Shown in pieces: positions 54,514 to 62,714 of a stretch of DNA of 64,000 nt. The translations under genes and the position numbers were made by a program. The notes beneath the pieces were generated by a model. That model saw nothing but the letters and a program-made list of their open reading frames with translations, was not told the origin of the DNA and did no database searches. Each line of letters starts with the position of its first letter. Position 1 is the first letter of the stretch. The stretch spans positions 930,001 to 994,000 of the forward strand of contig NZ_JANUCJ010000002.1 of assembly GCF_024807615.1 (NCBI RefSeq). The letters run 5' to 3'. The stretch comes from Tsukamurella ocularis (GTDB lineage: Bacteria; Actinomycetota; Actinomycetes; Mycobacteriales; Mycobacteriaceae).

Positions 54514-55641
54514 TCAGTGCTCCTCATCGATGGCGAGACGGTAGCCCCGCTTGACCACGGTGGCGACGATCTCCTTGTGGCCCAGGCCCGAGCGGAGTCG
54601 CGCGACCGCCGCTTCGACGGCGTGCGGATCGTCGCCGCCCAACGCGGCCAGCAGGTCGTCCCGGGAGACGACGGACCCCGGCTCGCGGGAGAGCAGGCGC
54701 AGCAGCACGATCGAGGTGGGCGTCAGCTCGCGCTCCTCACCGTCGACGACCGCGCCCCGGGCCCGCAGGCCGAGCCTGTGGCCCGCGACCGGGAGGTCGG
54801 GGCGGCGCGCGGGCAGGTCCTGCTCGACGAGCCGGGCCAGGGCTCCGAGGCGCATGCGTTCGGGGGTGACGGAGGCGATGCCGAGCCGGTCGAGCGGCGT
54901 CGCGGTCACCGGCCCGACGCAGTACGGCACGACCGGGCCGCTCAGGGCGCCGCGGATGGCCCCGTCGAGCCCGAGCTCGGCGGCGCGCTCGAGGACCGAG
55001 GCGGCGGCGGGCGCCGAGGTGAAGGTGACGGCGTCGACGGCGGACGTGGCGATCGCTTCGACGATCCGGTCGAGCCCGGTCAGATCGGCGGGCCGCTCCC
55101 AGCGGTACACGGGGACCTCGACGATCTCCGCGCCGAGCGCGCGCAGCCCGTCGAGCAGCCCGGGGTTCGGATCCCACTTCTCCGTGGCGCCGTGCAGCTG
55201 GACCGCGACCCGAAGGCCGGTGAGGTCGGCGCCCGAGAGGTGGCTGAGCACCTCCGCGGAGGACTCCGACTCGGGCGACCACTCCTCGCGCAGCCCCGCG
55301 GCCCGCAGCGCGCCCGTGGCCTTCGGCCCGCGGGAGATGACCCGGCCGGCGCCGAGCGCCGCGAGCAGGCGCTCCGCGACCCCCCAGCCCTCGGCGGCCT
55401 CGAGCCAGCCGCGGAAGCCGATGCCGGTGGTCGCGACCAGCAGGTCGGGCGGGGTCTCGAGCAGCTCCTCGGTCGCGGCGCGCAGCCGGTCGTCGTCCGA
55501 GAGCGGGACCATCGCGATCGCGGGCGCCGCGAGCACGGCGGCGCCGCGCCGCTCGAGCAGGGTGGCCAGCTCGTCGGCGCGGCGCGCGGCCGTGATGGCC
55601 ACGGTGAATCCGAGAAGGGGGCGGGCCGGCGCCTCGGTCAT
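54514..55641 (-). CDS. HemD-like uroporphyrinogen-III synthase fused to a winged-helix DNA-binding domain
   Basis: 375 aa. Residues ~10-265 fit HemD: TVAITAARRADELATLLERR, LLVATTGIGFRGW, AVTFTSAPAAASVLE and VVPYCVGPVTATPL. Residues ~275-372 form an OmpR-type winged helix (ERELTPTSIVLLRLLSREPG, SRDDLLAALGG, VEAAVARLRSGLG, VVKRGYRLA). There is no receiver domain. Rv0260c is a similar fusion. It may make the siroheme precursor, sense a tetrapyrrole to control the nitrite genes, or both. ATG 55641 has GAAGGAG; an ATG at 55671 overlapping the narK stop would add ten residues. Confidence 0.87.
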   Translation of the reverse strand: MTEAPARPLLGFTVAITAARRADELATLLERRGAAVLAAPAIAMVPLSDDDRLRAATEELLETPPDLLVATTGIGFRGWLEAAEGWGVAERLLAALGAGRVISRGPKATGALRAAGLREEWSPESESSAEVLSHLSGADLTGLRVAVQLHGATEKWDPNPGLLDGLRALGAEIVEVPVYRWERPADLTGLDRIVEAIATSAVDAVTFTSAPAAASVLERAAELGLDGAIRGALSGPVVPYCVGPVTATPLDRLGIASVTPERMRLGALARLVEQDLPARRPDLPVAGHRLGLRARGAVVDGEERELTPTSIVLLRLLSREPGSVVSRDDLLAALGGDDPHAVEAAVARLRSGLGHKEIVATVVKRGYRLAIDEEH

Positions 55642-55667
55642 CGGATCGGGCTCCTTCAGTGGGACGG

Positions 55668-57080
55668 TCATCGGGTGTCGGCGACGGTGAGGGCATCGTC
55701 GCGCGACGTGTGCTCCAGCGTCCCATGCCCGCGCGGCGCGGGCGTACGCACGTACACCTTCCAGGTGACCACGGCGGCGAGGACGTAGAAGGCGCCGAAC
55801 ACCCAGAACGCGATGGTCGCGGTGCCCGAGGACTGGTACGAAGCGCGCAGGACCAGGTTGATTCCGACGCCGCCGAGGCCGCCGATCGCGCCGGCGATGC
55901 CGATCACGGCGCCGGACATCGCGCGGGAGTAGTGCGTCCGCGTCGCCTCGTCGGCGTCGAGCGAGCGGGCCTTGGCCTCGAAGATGGACGGGATCATCTT
56001 GTACACGGACCCGTTGCCCAGGCCGCTGAGCAGGAACAGGGCGATGAAGCCGACGACGTAGGCGCCGAGCACCGCGCCCGACGGGGCTCCGGAGCCCGCG
56101 GTCGTGGCCGCCGCGATGAGCACGCCGCCGGCGGCGATCATCCCGGCGAAGACGTACAGGGTCACCCGGCCACCGCCGAGGCGGTCCGCGAGCTTGCCGC
56201 CGTACACCCGGGAGATCGAGCCCAGCAGCGGGCCGAGGAAGGCGATCTGCGCGGCGTGCAGCGAAGCCTGCGCGGCCGTCTCGCCGCCAGCCCGGAACGT
56301 CGCCTGCAGCACCTGTCCGAAGGCGAAGGAGAAGCCGATGAAGGAACCGAACGTGCCGATGTACAGCAGCGCGACGATCCAGGTGTCGCGGTCCTTGGTC
56401 GCGGCCCGCATCGCCGCGGTGTCGACAGTCGGGACCTGCAGGTTGTCCATGAACAGCGCAGCGCCGATGCCGGCCACCGCCAGCAGGACCAGGTAGACGG
56501 CACACACCCAGTAGGGCTCGCGGTTGCCGAAAGTCGCGATGACGAGGAGCCCCACGAGCTGCACCGCTGGGACGCCGATGTTGCCGCCGCCCGCGTTGAG
56601 CCCGAGCGCCCATCCCTTCAGCCGCTGCGGGAAGAAGGCGTTGATGTTGGTCATCGACGAAGCGAAGTTGCCGCCGCCGAAGCCGGTGAGCGCGGCGCAC
56701 GCCAGGTAAACCCACAGGGGCTGTCCCGGGTTGGCGAGGATCACCATCGTGGCGATCACTGGGACCGCGAGGACGAAGGCACTGAAGATCGTCCAGTTTC
56801 TCCCGCCGAAACGGGCCGTGGCCAGCGTGTACGGGATCCGCAGGCAGGAACCGACCAGGGTGGCGGTCGCGCCGATGAGGAACTTGTCGGCCGTGCTCAG
56901 GCCGTAGACGTCCTGCGGCATGAACAGGACCATGACGGACCACAGTGACCAGACGGAGAAGCCCACGTGCTCCGCGATGACGGACCACAGGAGGTTCCGC
57001 TTCGCGACCTTCTCGCCGCCCGACTCCCACTGCTGACGGTTCTCCGGATCCCAGTCCGTGATCGTGTGTGATCGGCTCAT
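55668..57080 (-). CDS. narK: nitrate/nitrite transporter, NarK family (MFS)
   Basis: 470 aa, 12 membrane helices. The nitrate signatures are GFGGGNFASSMTNINAFFP and ALGLNAGGGNIGVP; the second is GLGNGSVYKMIPSIF. It takes up nitrate and may release nitrite. Transcribed away from the antiporter gene, with GGGAGG before the ATG. The stop overlaps a possible start of the HemD fusion, so narK, hemD-like and cbiX-like form one operon (Rv0261c-Rv0259c order). Confidence 0.92.
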   Translation of the reverse strand: MSRSHTITDWDPENRQQWESGGEKVAKRNLLWSVIAEHVGFSVWSLWSVMVLFMPQDVYGLSTADKFLIGATATLVGSCLRIPYTLATARFGGRNWTIFSAFVLAVPVIATMVILANPGQPLWVYLACAALTGFGGGNFASSMTNINAFFPQRLKGWALGLNAGGGNIGVPAVQLVGLLVIATFGNREPYWVCAVYLVLLAVAGIGAALFMDNLQVPTVDTAAMRAATKDRDTWIVALLYIGTFGSFIGFSFAFGQVLQATFRAGGETAAQASLHAAQIAFLGPLLGSISRVYGGKLADRLGGGRVTLYVFAGMIAAGGVLIAAATTAGSGAPSGAVLGAYVVGFIALFLLSGLGNGSVYKMIPSIFEAKARSLDADEATRTHYSRAMSGAVIGIAGAIGGLGGVGINLVLRASYQSSGTATIAFWVFGAFYVLAAVVTWKVYVRTPAPRGHGTLEHTSRDDALTVADTR

Positions 57081-57225
57081 GTCCAGACCTCCCGGTGCGT
57101 CGACGATCTCTCGCGTCGAAGGTAAGCAGGCGATGTTGCAGCGCCGGTTCCCGCGGTGTCCGCCCCGTGAACTCGACCTCACGCCACCGCACCGCCAGGT
57201 GTGAGGTCCGGCGCCCGGAGTGCGG

Positions 57226-57231
57226 GATAAT
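57226..57231 (+). promoter_or_regulatory. -10 box of a leaderless promoter (antiporter)
   Basis: GATAAT ends 6 bases before the GTG at 57238, the same spacing as the other leaderless starts. It suggests the damaged antiporter gene is still transcribed. Confidence 0.4.
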
Positions 57232-57237
57232 CGCAGC

Positions 57238-58442
57238 GTGATTCCGGCGACCCTGATAGCAGCCGCGACCTTCCTTCTCTGGTGCCTGTTGTCCGGGCGC
57301 ATGGACCGGTGGGGCGTCTCCGCGCCGCTGGTGATGGTGTTCGCGGGTGGCGTTGTCGGCGTCGGGGCGCATGGCGCGATCGCCGAAGCGTTGAACACCG
57401 GCGCGGCGCAGCGCGCCGCCGAGATCATCCTCGCGGTGCTGTTGTTCGTGGACGCCACGCACGTGCGCGGCTCGCTCCTGGGGCGGCACCCGCGGCTCGT
57501 CGTGCGATCGCTGCTCATCGGCCTTCCCGTGAGCCTGGCACTGACCGTTCTCATCGGCTGGCTGCTGCTCCCGCACCTCGGCTGGTCGGTGCTGGTCCTG
57601 ATCGCCTGCGTCATCGCCCCGATCGACTTCGCCTCGGCACCGTCGCTCTTGCGGGATCGGCATGTGCCCGCCGGGTCCGCGACGTGCTGACCGTCGAGTC
57701 GGGCTACACCGACGGCCTCGTGACACCCCTGTTCCTGTTCGCGCTGTACTGGGCCGGCCCGGGTCACGGCGACGACGATCCCGCGCCCGCGCTCCTAGCC
57801 GCCGCACCGCAGGCGGCCATCGCGCTCGCGGTCGGCGCGGCGTTGGGTGCGATGATCTCGGTCGGCGTGCAGTACGCCGAGCGTGCAGGGCTCACCTCCG
57901 ACAGCGGCCGCCGGCTCGCGATCGCCGCCACACCGCTCCTGACCTATGCGGCGGCGGTGGGCCTCGGCGGTAACGGCTTCGTCGCCGCATTCGTCTGCGG
58001 CATCGTCTACCGCCTGCGGCGCGGGACCTCGACGGTCGACGACGTCGGCCTCACCGACGACCTCGGTTTCCTCCTCACCGCTGCGATGTGGTTCGTCTTC
58101 GGGTCGGTCGCCGTCGTTGGATTGTTCGACGGGATCGCCTGGCAGACCGTCCTCTTCGTCGTGGCAACGCTGACGCTGTGCCGTGTCCTCCCGATCGGAG
58201 TCGCCATGGCGGGCGGCGGTCTGCCGCGGCGGGAGGTCCTCCAGCTGGGGTGGCTCCGGCCCCGCGGCACGTCGACGATCGTCTTCGCACTGATCGCGTT
58301 CAACACCCTGCCGGACGGCCGGGTCGCGGACCTGACCCTCGGCGTTGCCGTCCTCGTCGTGCTCGGCAGCATCGTCCTGCACACGGTCGGTGTCCCGGTG
58401 GCAGTCGCCGGCCATGACCGGCGCGCCCGCGGCCGGGCGTAA
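57238..58442 (+). pseudogene. Na+/H+ antiporter (CPA1/NhaP type), frameshifted
   Basis: The first frame runs from GTG 57238 (VIPATLIAAATFLLWCLLSG) to a TGA near 57690. The second frame carries the rest from about 57672 (VRDVLTVESGYTDGLVTPLF) to 58442. Joined, they give a ~400-aa transporter with about 12 helices and the family motif APIDFASAPSLL. One missing base near 57669 (in a CCGCCGGG run) explains the break: adding a C restores PARVRDVLTVESGY. It may be a real pseudogene or a sequencing error in a GC run. Confidence 0.8.
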
Positions 58443-58471
58443 ACCGCACCGGCTGACGCCGGGTACGCCCC

Positions 58472-58490
58472 TGGCCGTCGCGCGGCCGGA
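58472..58490. terminator. weak stem-loop between antiporter and ssbB
   Basis: A 7-bp stem (58472-58478 with 58484-58490, one G-T pair) and 5-base loop between two convergent genes. Confidence 0.35.
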
Positions 58491-58503
58491 TGCGACACCG
58501 CCG

Positions 58504-59061
58504 CTAGAAGTCCGGTGCGCCCACCGCCGCCGGTTCGCGGTGGGCCTCCTCGCCCTCCCCGAAGCCCTGGACGACGACGAGCCCGTCACCGCCCGGACCG
58601 ACCGCCGCACCGCCGGGATCGCCGTCCGCGGCCGTCGCGGCGGCCGGGGCTGCGGTGACCGTCTCGAGCGGCGGCGAGGCGACCTCGCGGTACCGCTCCC
58701 CCGTGCCCACGTACTGGCTCGCGCACATCCGCAGGTTGAGACCGATCGCGTCGGCCTTGAGGTCCAGGGAGCTGTGCCGCTGCCCGTCCGCGCCGTCGAA
58801 GGTCTCGTGCTTGAGCTCACCGTGCACCATGACCGGCCGCCCCTTCGCGATCACGGCGCGCGCGTTGCGGGCCAGCGCGCCGAAGGCCTTGACGTTGAGC
58901 CAGACCGTGCTGGTCTGCTTCCACTCGCCGTTCTCGTCCAGGTAGCCGTTGTTGGCTGCCATCGTGAAGCTCAGGAAGTCGTGCCGCTGGTCTCGGGCCG
59001 ACTCCCGGTAGGTCAGATCGTTCGTGACGTTCCCCGCTGCGAAAACAAGCACCCCGGGCAT
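58504..59061 (-). CDS. ssbB: single-stranded DNA-binding protein, SsbB type
   Basis: 185 aa. The OB-fold occupies ~1-110 (LVFAAGNVTNDLTYRES, VWLNVKAFGALARNA, GRPVMVHGELKHETFDG, LRMCASQYVGT). The tail is Ala/Gly-rich and ends VGAPDF, without the acidic DDDIPF tip of the main SSB. This fits the mycobacterial paralogue SSBb (Rv2478c), which adjoins ettA in M. tuberculosis. Its leader can fold over the ribosome-binding site. Confidence 0.88.
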   Translation of the reverse strand: MPGVLVFAAGNVTNDLTYRESARDQRHDFLSFTMAANNGYLDENGEWKQTSTVWLNVKAFGALARNARAVIAKGRPVMVHGELKHETFDGADGQRHSSLDLKADAIGLNLRMCASQYVGTGERYREVASPPLETVTAAPAAATAADGDPGGAAVGPGGDGLVVVQGFGEGEEAHREPAAVGAPDF

Positions 59062-59063
59062 AG

Positions 59064-59115
59064 TCCCCTCCTCGTCGATTCGCGCGGCCGGCGGATCCCG
59101 GCCGTCGTCGACGAG
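59064..59115 (-). promoter_or_regulatory. stem-loop in the ssbB leader next to the ribosome-binding site
   Basis: On the minus strand an 8-bp outer stem pairs 59108-59115 with 59071-59078, and an inner GGCCGG/CCGGCC stem lies inside it. The outer stem ends in the first bases of the strong ribosome site GAGGAGGGGA (59073-59064). Pairing could hide that site and allow control of translation, for example by the SSB itself. Confidence 0.35.
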
Positions 59116-59239
59116 TCTCGCGCGCGGGGCCCGCTCGGAACGGCGTCCCGGGCGGGCCCTGTGGAGGAAAAACGTTACGTACGCTTAGTTGTGGATGAAG
59201 GGCGCGTCCGCGGCATCCACGTCCGACCGCCGTGGCAGG

Positions 59240-62200
59240 TCACCGGGCTAGCCAACCCGCCGCGACGAAGCCGTCGAGGTACCGCTCGATCAGCGCACGA
59301 TCGAGGTGCGGAAGGTCACCGTGACCGACGTTCTCGGAACGCACGGCCTCCCGGAACCGGTCCGCGGTGAGCGACGCTCCCGCGCCCACGGCGGCGGGCC
59401 GAGCGAAGGAGTGCAACAACGGGAGCACCGACCGGTGGCGGTCCTCCGCGGGCAGGGCGCGTAGCGCCGCCTCGAACCGCGCGAGCCACTCGGCGTAGTC
59501 CGCGATCCGCTCGACTGGGCGGTCCACGGCGATCCAGTCGACGAAGTCGTCGAGCCCCGCGCCGTCCTCGGCGACGTTGAGCACGTGGAACGTACGGAAT
59601 CCGGTGCGGCCCGCGGCGCCGAGGCGGGTGATCGCCTCCGCGGTGAAGTCGACCGGCAGGCCGTCGTAGTGCGCGCGCGGCCCGCTCGGGTCGGCGGAGA
59701 ACGACGCGGGGGCGAGGCCTGTCTCGGCGATGCTCAGCAGCAGCCGGGTGAACTGGTCCACGGGGTTGTACTGCCCGCGGAATCGGCTGTGCGCCAGGAT
59801 CATGTTCGAGCGGAAGACCCGCACCGGCAGGTCCGCGAGGTCCGCGGCCTCGCGGAGCAGCACCTCGCCAGCCCACTTGCTCACCGCGTACCCGTTCGCG
59901 TAGGCCTCGGCACCGATCCGCCGCTCCGCACCCGCGACACGGACGTCGTCGTCCTCCACGAGCAGGCGGCCGTCGTCCTGCGGGACCACCGCCACCGTCG
60001 AGACGTAGTCGATCGATTTGCGGCGCACGGTGAGCGCGAGCCGGGCGATCTCCGCGGTTCCGACGACGTTCGGGCCGAACAGCTGGTCGTAAGGCAGCAC
60101 GTGGTTGACCATCGCGCCGCAGTGCACCACGTGGTCCACGCGGTCGCTGAGGGCGTCCCAGGTCGCGGCCTCGAGCCCCAGCGACGGAGCGCCGAAGTCG
60201 CCGACGACCACGTCCAAGTGACGCTCGGCGAGCGCCTCGAACTCCGCAGTCAGCGCGGGATCGGAGGTCCCGATCGCTTCGGCGAGGCGCCGGCGCGCGT
60301 CATCGACGTCAGCGGCGCGGACCAGCGCGACGACGGTCCCGTCGTGCGGGGCGACCCGGCGCAACCAGTCGAGCAGCAGGAATCGACCGAGGTATCCGGT
60401 CGCGCCGGTGAGCAGCACCGTCGCGGGCTCGCCGTGCGGCGCGGGGAGCGACGGGGCCGCCGCCAGCAGCGCGGGGTCGATGAAGCGATCGAGTCGCAGG
60501 TCGGAGGCGTGAGCGACCTCGGCGTCGGAACCGTGGATCGACGCGGCGGTGGGGGCCTGAACGCCGCCCGCCCGGACTTCCTCGATATGGGCGATCACGC
60601 CGCGCAGCGTCGCGGTGGGACCGACGATCGCCTGCACCGGGACGGGCAGGTCGTAGACCCCTTCGAGCGTCGTCGCGAGCGAGAGCGCGGACAGGGAGTC
60701 GCCGCCCAGGTCGAGGAAACGGGTGTCCTCGTCGAGCTCCTCGGGCAGCACGCCGAGGGTCAGGGCCGCCGCCCGCACGACGGTCTCCGCTACGGAGCCG
60801 TCGGCGTCCAGGTCGCGCAGGCCCTCGCGTCGGCGTTCCTCGGCGGCGTCGTACAGCGCGGTCAACTCCGCGCCGTACCGGGCGATCAGAGCGGGACGGA
60901 CGAGTTTGCCGATGCCCGATCGCAGTCCGTTCTCCTGGGAGAAGGGCTCGCGCTCGACGATCACGTCGCGGGGCAGCTCGTACGCGGCCAGGTCCTTCTC
61001 GCGGGCGATCGCCCCGAGGCCGTCGAGCACGCGACTGCGGGCGTCGGCGTCGGTCTCGCCGTCCGGGCCGGGCGCGGGGACCACGACGGCGAGGAGGTAA
61101 GAGCGCTCACTGGTGCCGTACAGGAAGATCTGGTGCACGTCGGGGCCGGCGGCGTACGTGGCCTCGAGCTGCGCGATCGGCACGAATTCGCCCTGCGCCA
61201 GCTTGATGACGTTGCTGCGGCGGTCGACGTACTCGAGGTGGTCGGGCGCGAGCTCCGCCATGACGTCGCCGGTGCGGTAGAAGCCCTCGTCATCGCGGAT
61301 CCGCTTGTCGGAGTTGTAGTACCCCGGAATCAGTTGGGTCGACTTCACCAGGAGCTCGCCGCGCGGGTGCGGGGAGTCGGTGACGAAGTAGCCGAGCTCC
61401 GGCACGTCGATGAGCTTGTACTCGGTGACCGGCGGGCGGACGACCACGCCATCACGGATGACGCCGCCGGCTTCGGTGGAGCCGTAGCCGATCTGGATGT
61501 CGATACCCAGCAGCCATTCCATGAAGGCCTGCAGTTCGGCGGACAGCGCGGCGCTGCCGCACATGGCGGCCTGCAGGCGTCCGCCGAGGACCCGGTCCCG
61601 CAGCTCGACGCGCGCGGTTTCGGTGTCGGTCTCGGCCTCGACGGCGAGGAACCTCTGGTGGATCAGCTCGCACACCCGCGGGACGAGGCCGATCGCGGTG
61701 GGGCGCGCGGCGGCGAGGTCGTCGAACAGGGTCGACATGTCCGACGCGCCGGCGAAGTAGCCGGTGCCGCCGGAGGCGAGACCGGCGATCAGCCAGTTCC
61801 GGCCATACATGTGACTCATGGGCAGGAAGTGCAGCAGCGATTCGGACGGCAGGTCGATGTCGACGATGCTGTCCACCTTGAGCCAGGCATCGGAGACCAG
61901 TTGCTCGGTGTACATCGCGCCCTTCGGGGTGCCCGTGCTGCCCGAGGTGTAGATCAGCGTGACGAGGGGGTCGGTGCCCGGCTCGGGCGCGAAGAACTCG
62001 GGCGCGGGCAGGGCCTCGCCCGCGAGGACGTCGGCCTCGATGCCCTCGTAAGCGGCGTGCTCGCCGTCGAAGACGACGACGCGGGGCGTGGCGGAGGACT
62101 CGGCGAGGGCCTGCTCCGCGAGGCCCACCTGGTCGGCGCTGACCGCGAAGATCGTCGGCTGGGTCTCGTCGAGGATGGCGGCGATCCGGGCGGCCGGGGC

Positions 62201-62548
62201 GCCGGCCTGCAGCGGCACGTTCGGTGCGCCGAGCAGTGTCGTCGCCAGGTCGACGGTCACGAAGTCCGCGCTCGTGAAGCCGAGGATCGCCACGAAGTCC
62301 CCCGCTACCAGTTCGCCCTGCCAGGCGGCGGCCAGCGCCGTGACCCGGCGCCAGATCTCGCCGTAGGTCACGCTCGCGTAGGGGGCGCGGGGGCCGCCCG
62401 CGCGGGTCGCGAAGGCCGGACGGTCCGTGTACCGGGCGAAGATCCGGGCGATCACCTGGGGAAGTCGCTCGGCCTGCGCACCGGCCGGGCCGGCCGCCGC
62501 TGCGCCACCAGTACCGGGGTCGCCGCCCTGCATCGTCTCGATCGACAT
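59240..62548 (-). CDS. car: carboxylic acid reductase (CAR)
   Basis: 1102 aa; reduces carboxylic acids to aldehydes with ATP and NADPH. Adenylation domain (~30-560): YTSGSTGTPKGAMYTEQ and GYGSTEAGG, then the hinge YVDRRSNVIKLAQGEFV. The carrier domain has LGGDSLSALS with Ser618, which must be phosphopantetheinylated. The reductase domain (~700-1102) has LLTGATGYLGRFLLLDWL and a VSKWAGEVLL segment with the YxxxK-type Tyr/Lys. Nocardia and mycobacterial CARs are ~1170 aa. ATG 62548 has GAGGTG upstream. No phosphopantetheinyl transferase is nearby. Confidence 0.93.
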   Translation of the reverse strand: MSIETMQGGDPGTGGAAAAGPAGAQAERLPQVIARIFARYTDRPAFATRAGGPRAPYASVTYGEIWRRVTALAAAWQGELVAGDFVAILGFTSADFVTVDLATTLLGAPNVPLQAGAPAARIAAILDETQPTIFAVSADQVGLAEQALAESSATPRVVVFDGEHAAYEGIEADVLAGEALPAPEFFAPEPGTDPLVTLIYTSGSTGTPKGAMYTEQLVSDAWLKVDSIVDIDLPSESLLHFLPMSHMYGRNWLIAGLASGGTGYFAGASDMSTLFDDLAAARPTAIGLVPRVCELIHQRFLAVEAETDTETARVELRDRVLGGRLQAAMCGSAALSAELQAFMEWLLGIDIQIGYGSTEAGGVIRDGVVVRPPVTEYKLIDVPELGYFVTDSPHPRGELLVKSTQLIPGYYNSDKRIRDDEGFYRTGDVMAELAPDHLEYVDRRSNVIKLAQGEFVPIAQLEATYAAGPDVHQIFLYGTSERSYLLAVVVPAPGPDGETDADARSRVLDGLGAIAREKDLAAYELPRDVIVEREPFSQENGLRSGIGKLVRPALIARYGAELTALYDAAEERRREGLRDLDADGSVAETVVRAAALTLGVLPEELDEDTRFLDLGGDSLSALSLATTLEGVYDLPVPVQAIVGPTATLRGVIAHIEEVRAGGVQAPTAASIHGSDAEVAHASDLRLDRFIDPALLAAAPSLPAPHGEPATVLLTGATGYLGRFLLLDWLRRVAPHDGTVVALVRAADVDDARRRLAEAIGTSDPALTAEFEALAERHLDVVVGDFGAPSLGLEAATWDALSDRVDHVVHCGAMVNHVLPYDQLFGPNVVGTAEIARLALTVRRKSIDYVSTVAVVPQDDGRLLVEDDDVRVAGAERRIGAEAYANGYAVSKWAGEVLLREAADLADLPVRVFRSNMILAHSRFRGQYNPVDQFTRLLLSIAETGLAPASFSADPSGPRAHYDGLPVDFTAEAITRLGAAGRTGFRTFHVLNVAEDGAGLDDFVDWIAVDRPVERIADYAEWLARFEAALRALPAEDRHRSVLPLLHSFARPAAVGAGASLTADRFREAVRSENVGHGDLPHLDRALIERYLDGFVAAGWLAR

Positions 62549-62600
62549 CCAACACACCTCATTTCACTACGGAACTCTAACTAACTCTTTCCCAGCTTAG

Positions 62601-62614
62601 CTACTGATCGGTAG
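62601..62614. promoter_or_regulatory. 14-bp imperfect palindrome, TetR-like operator candidate
   Basis: CTACTGATCGGTAG is symmetrical around GATC in 12 of 14 positions and resembles ACCGATCGGT-type sites bound by TetR/AcrR proteins. It lies 53 bp upstream of the car start, in the divergent gap with the sulfonate monooxygenase gene. TA-rich repeats (TTAGTTAGAGT on the minus strand) next to it may hold the car -10. No regulator gene is in the window. Confidence 0.4.
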
Positions 62615-62714
62615 GTGTGCACGTTCGACGCATCGCGAGTCGAAACCTGGCCGCCGCGACCGCGTGGTGATGAACTGGCGCTTCGTATCCCCGCTCCCCC
62701 AACGGAAGGCCGAC

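Noticed and set aside
59585-62584. Long plus-strand frame opposite the carboxylic acid reductase
   Set aside because: Shadow frame of a clear CAR gene.
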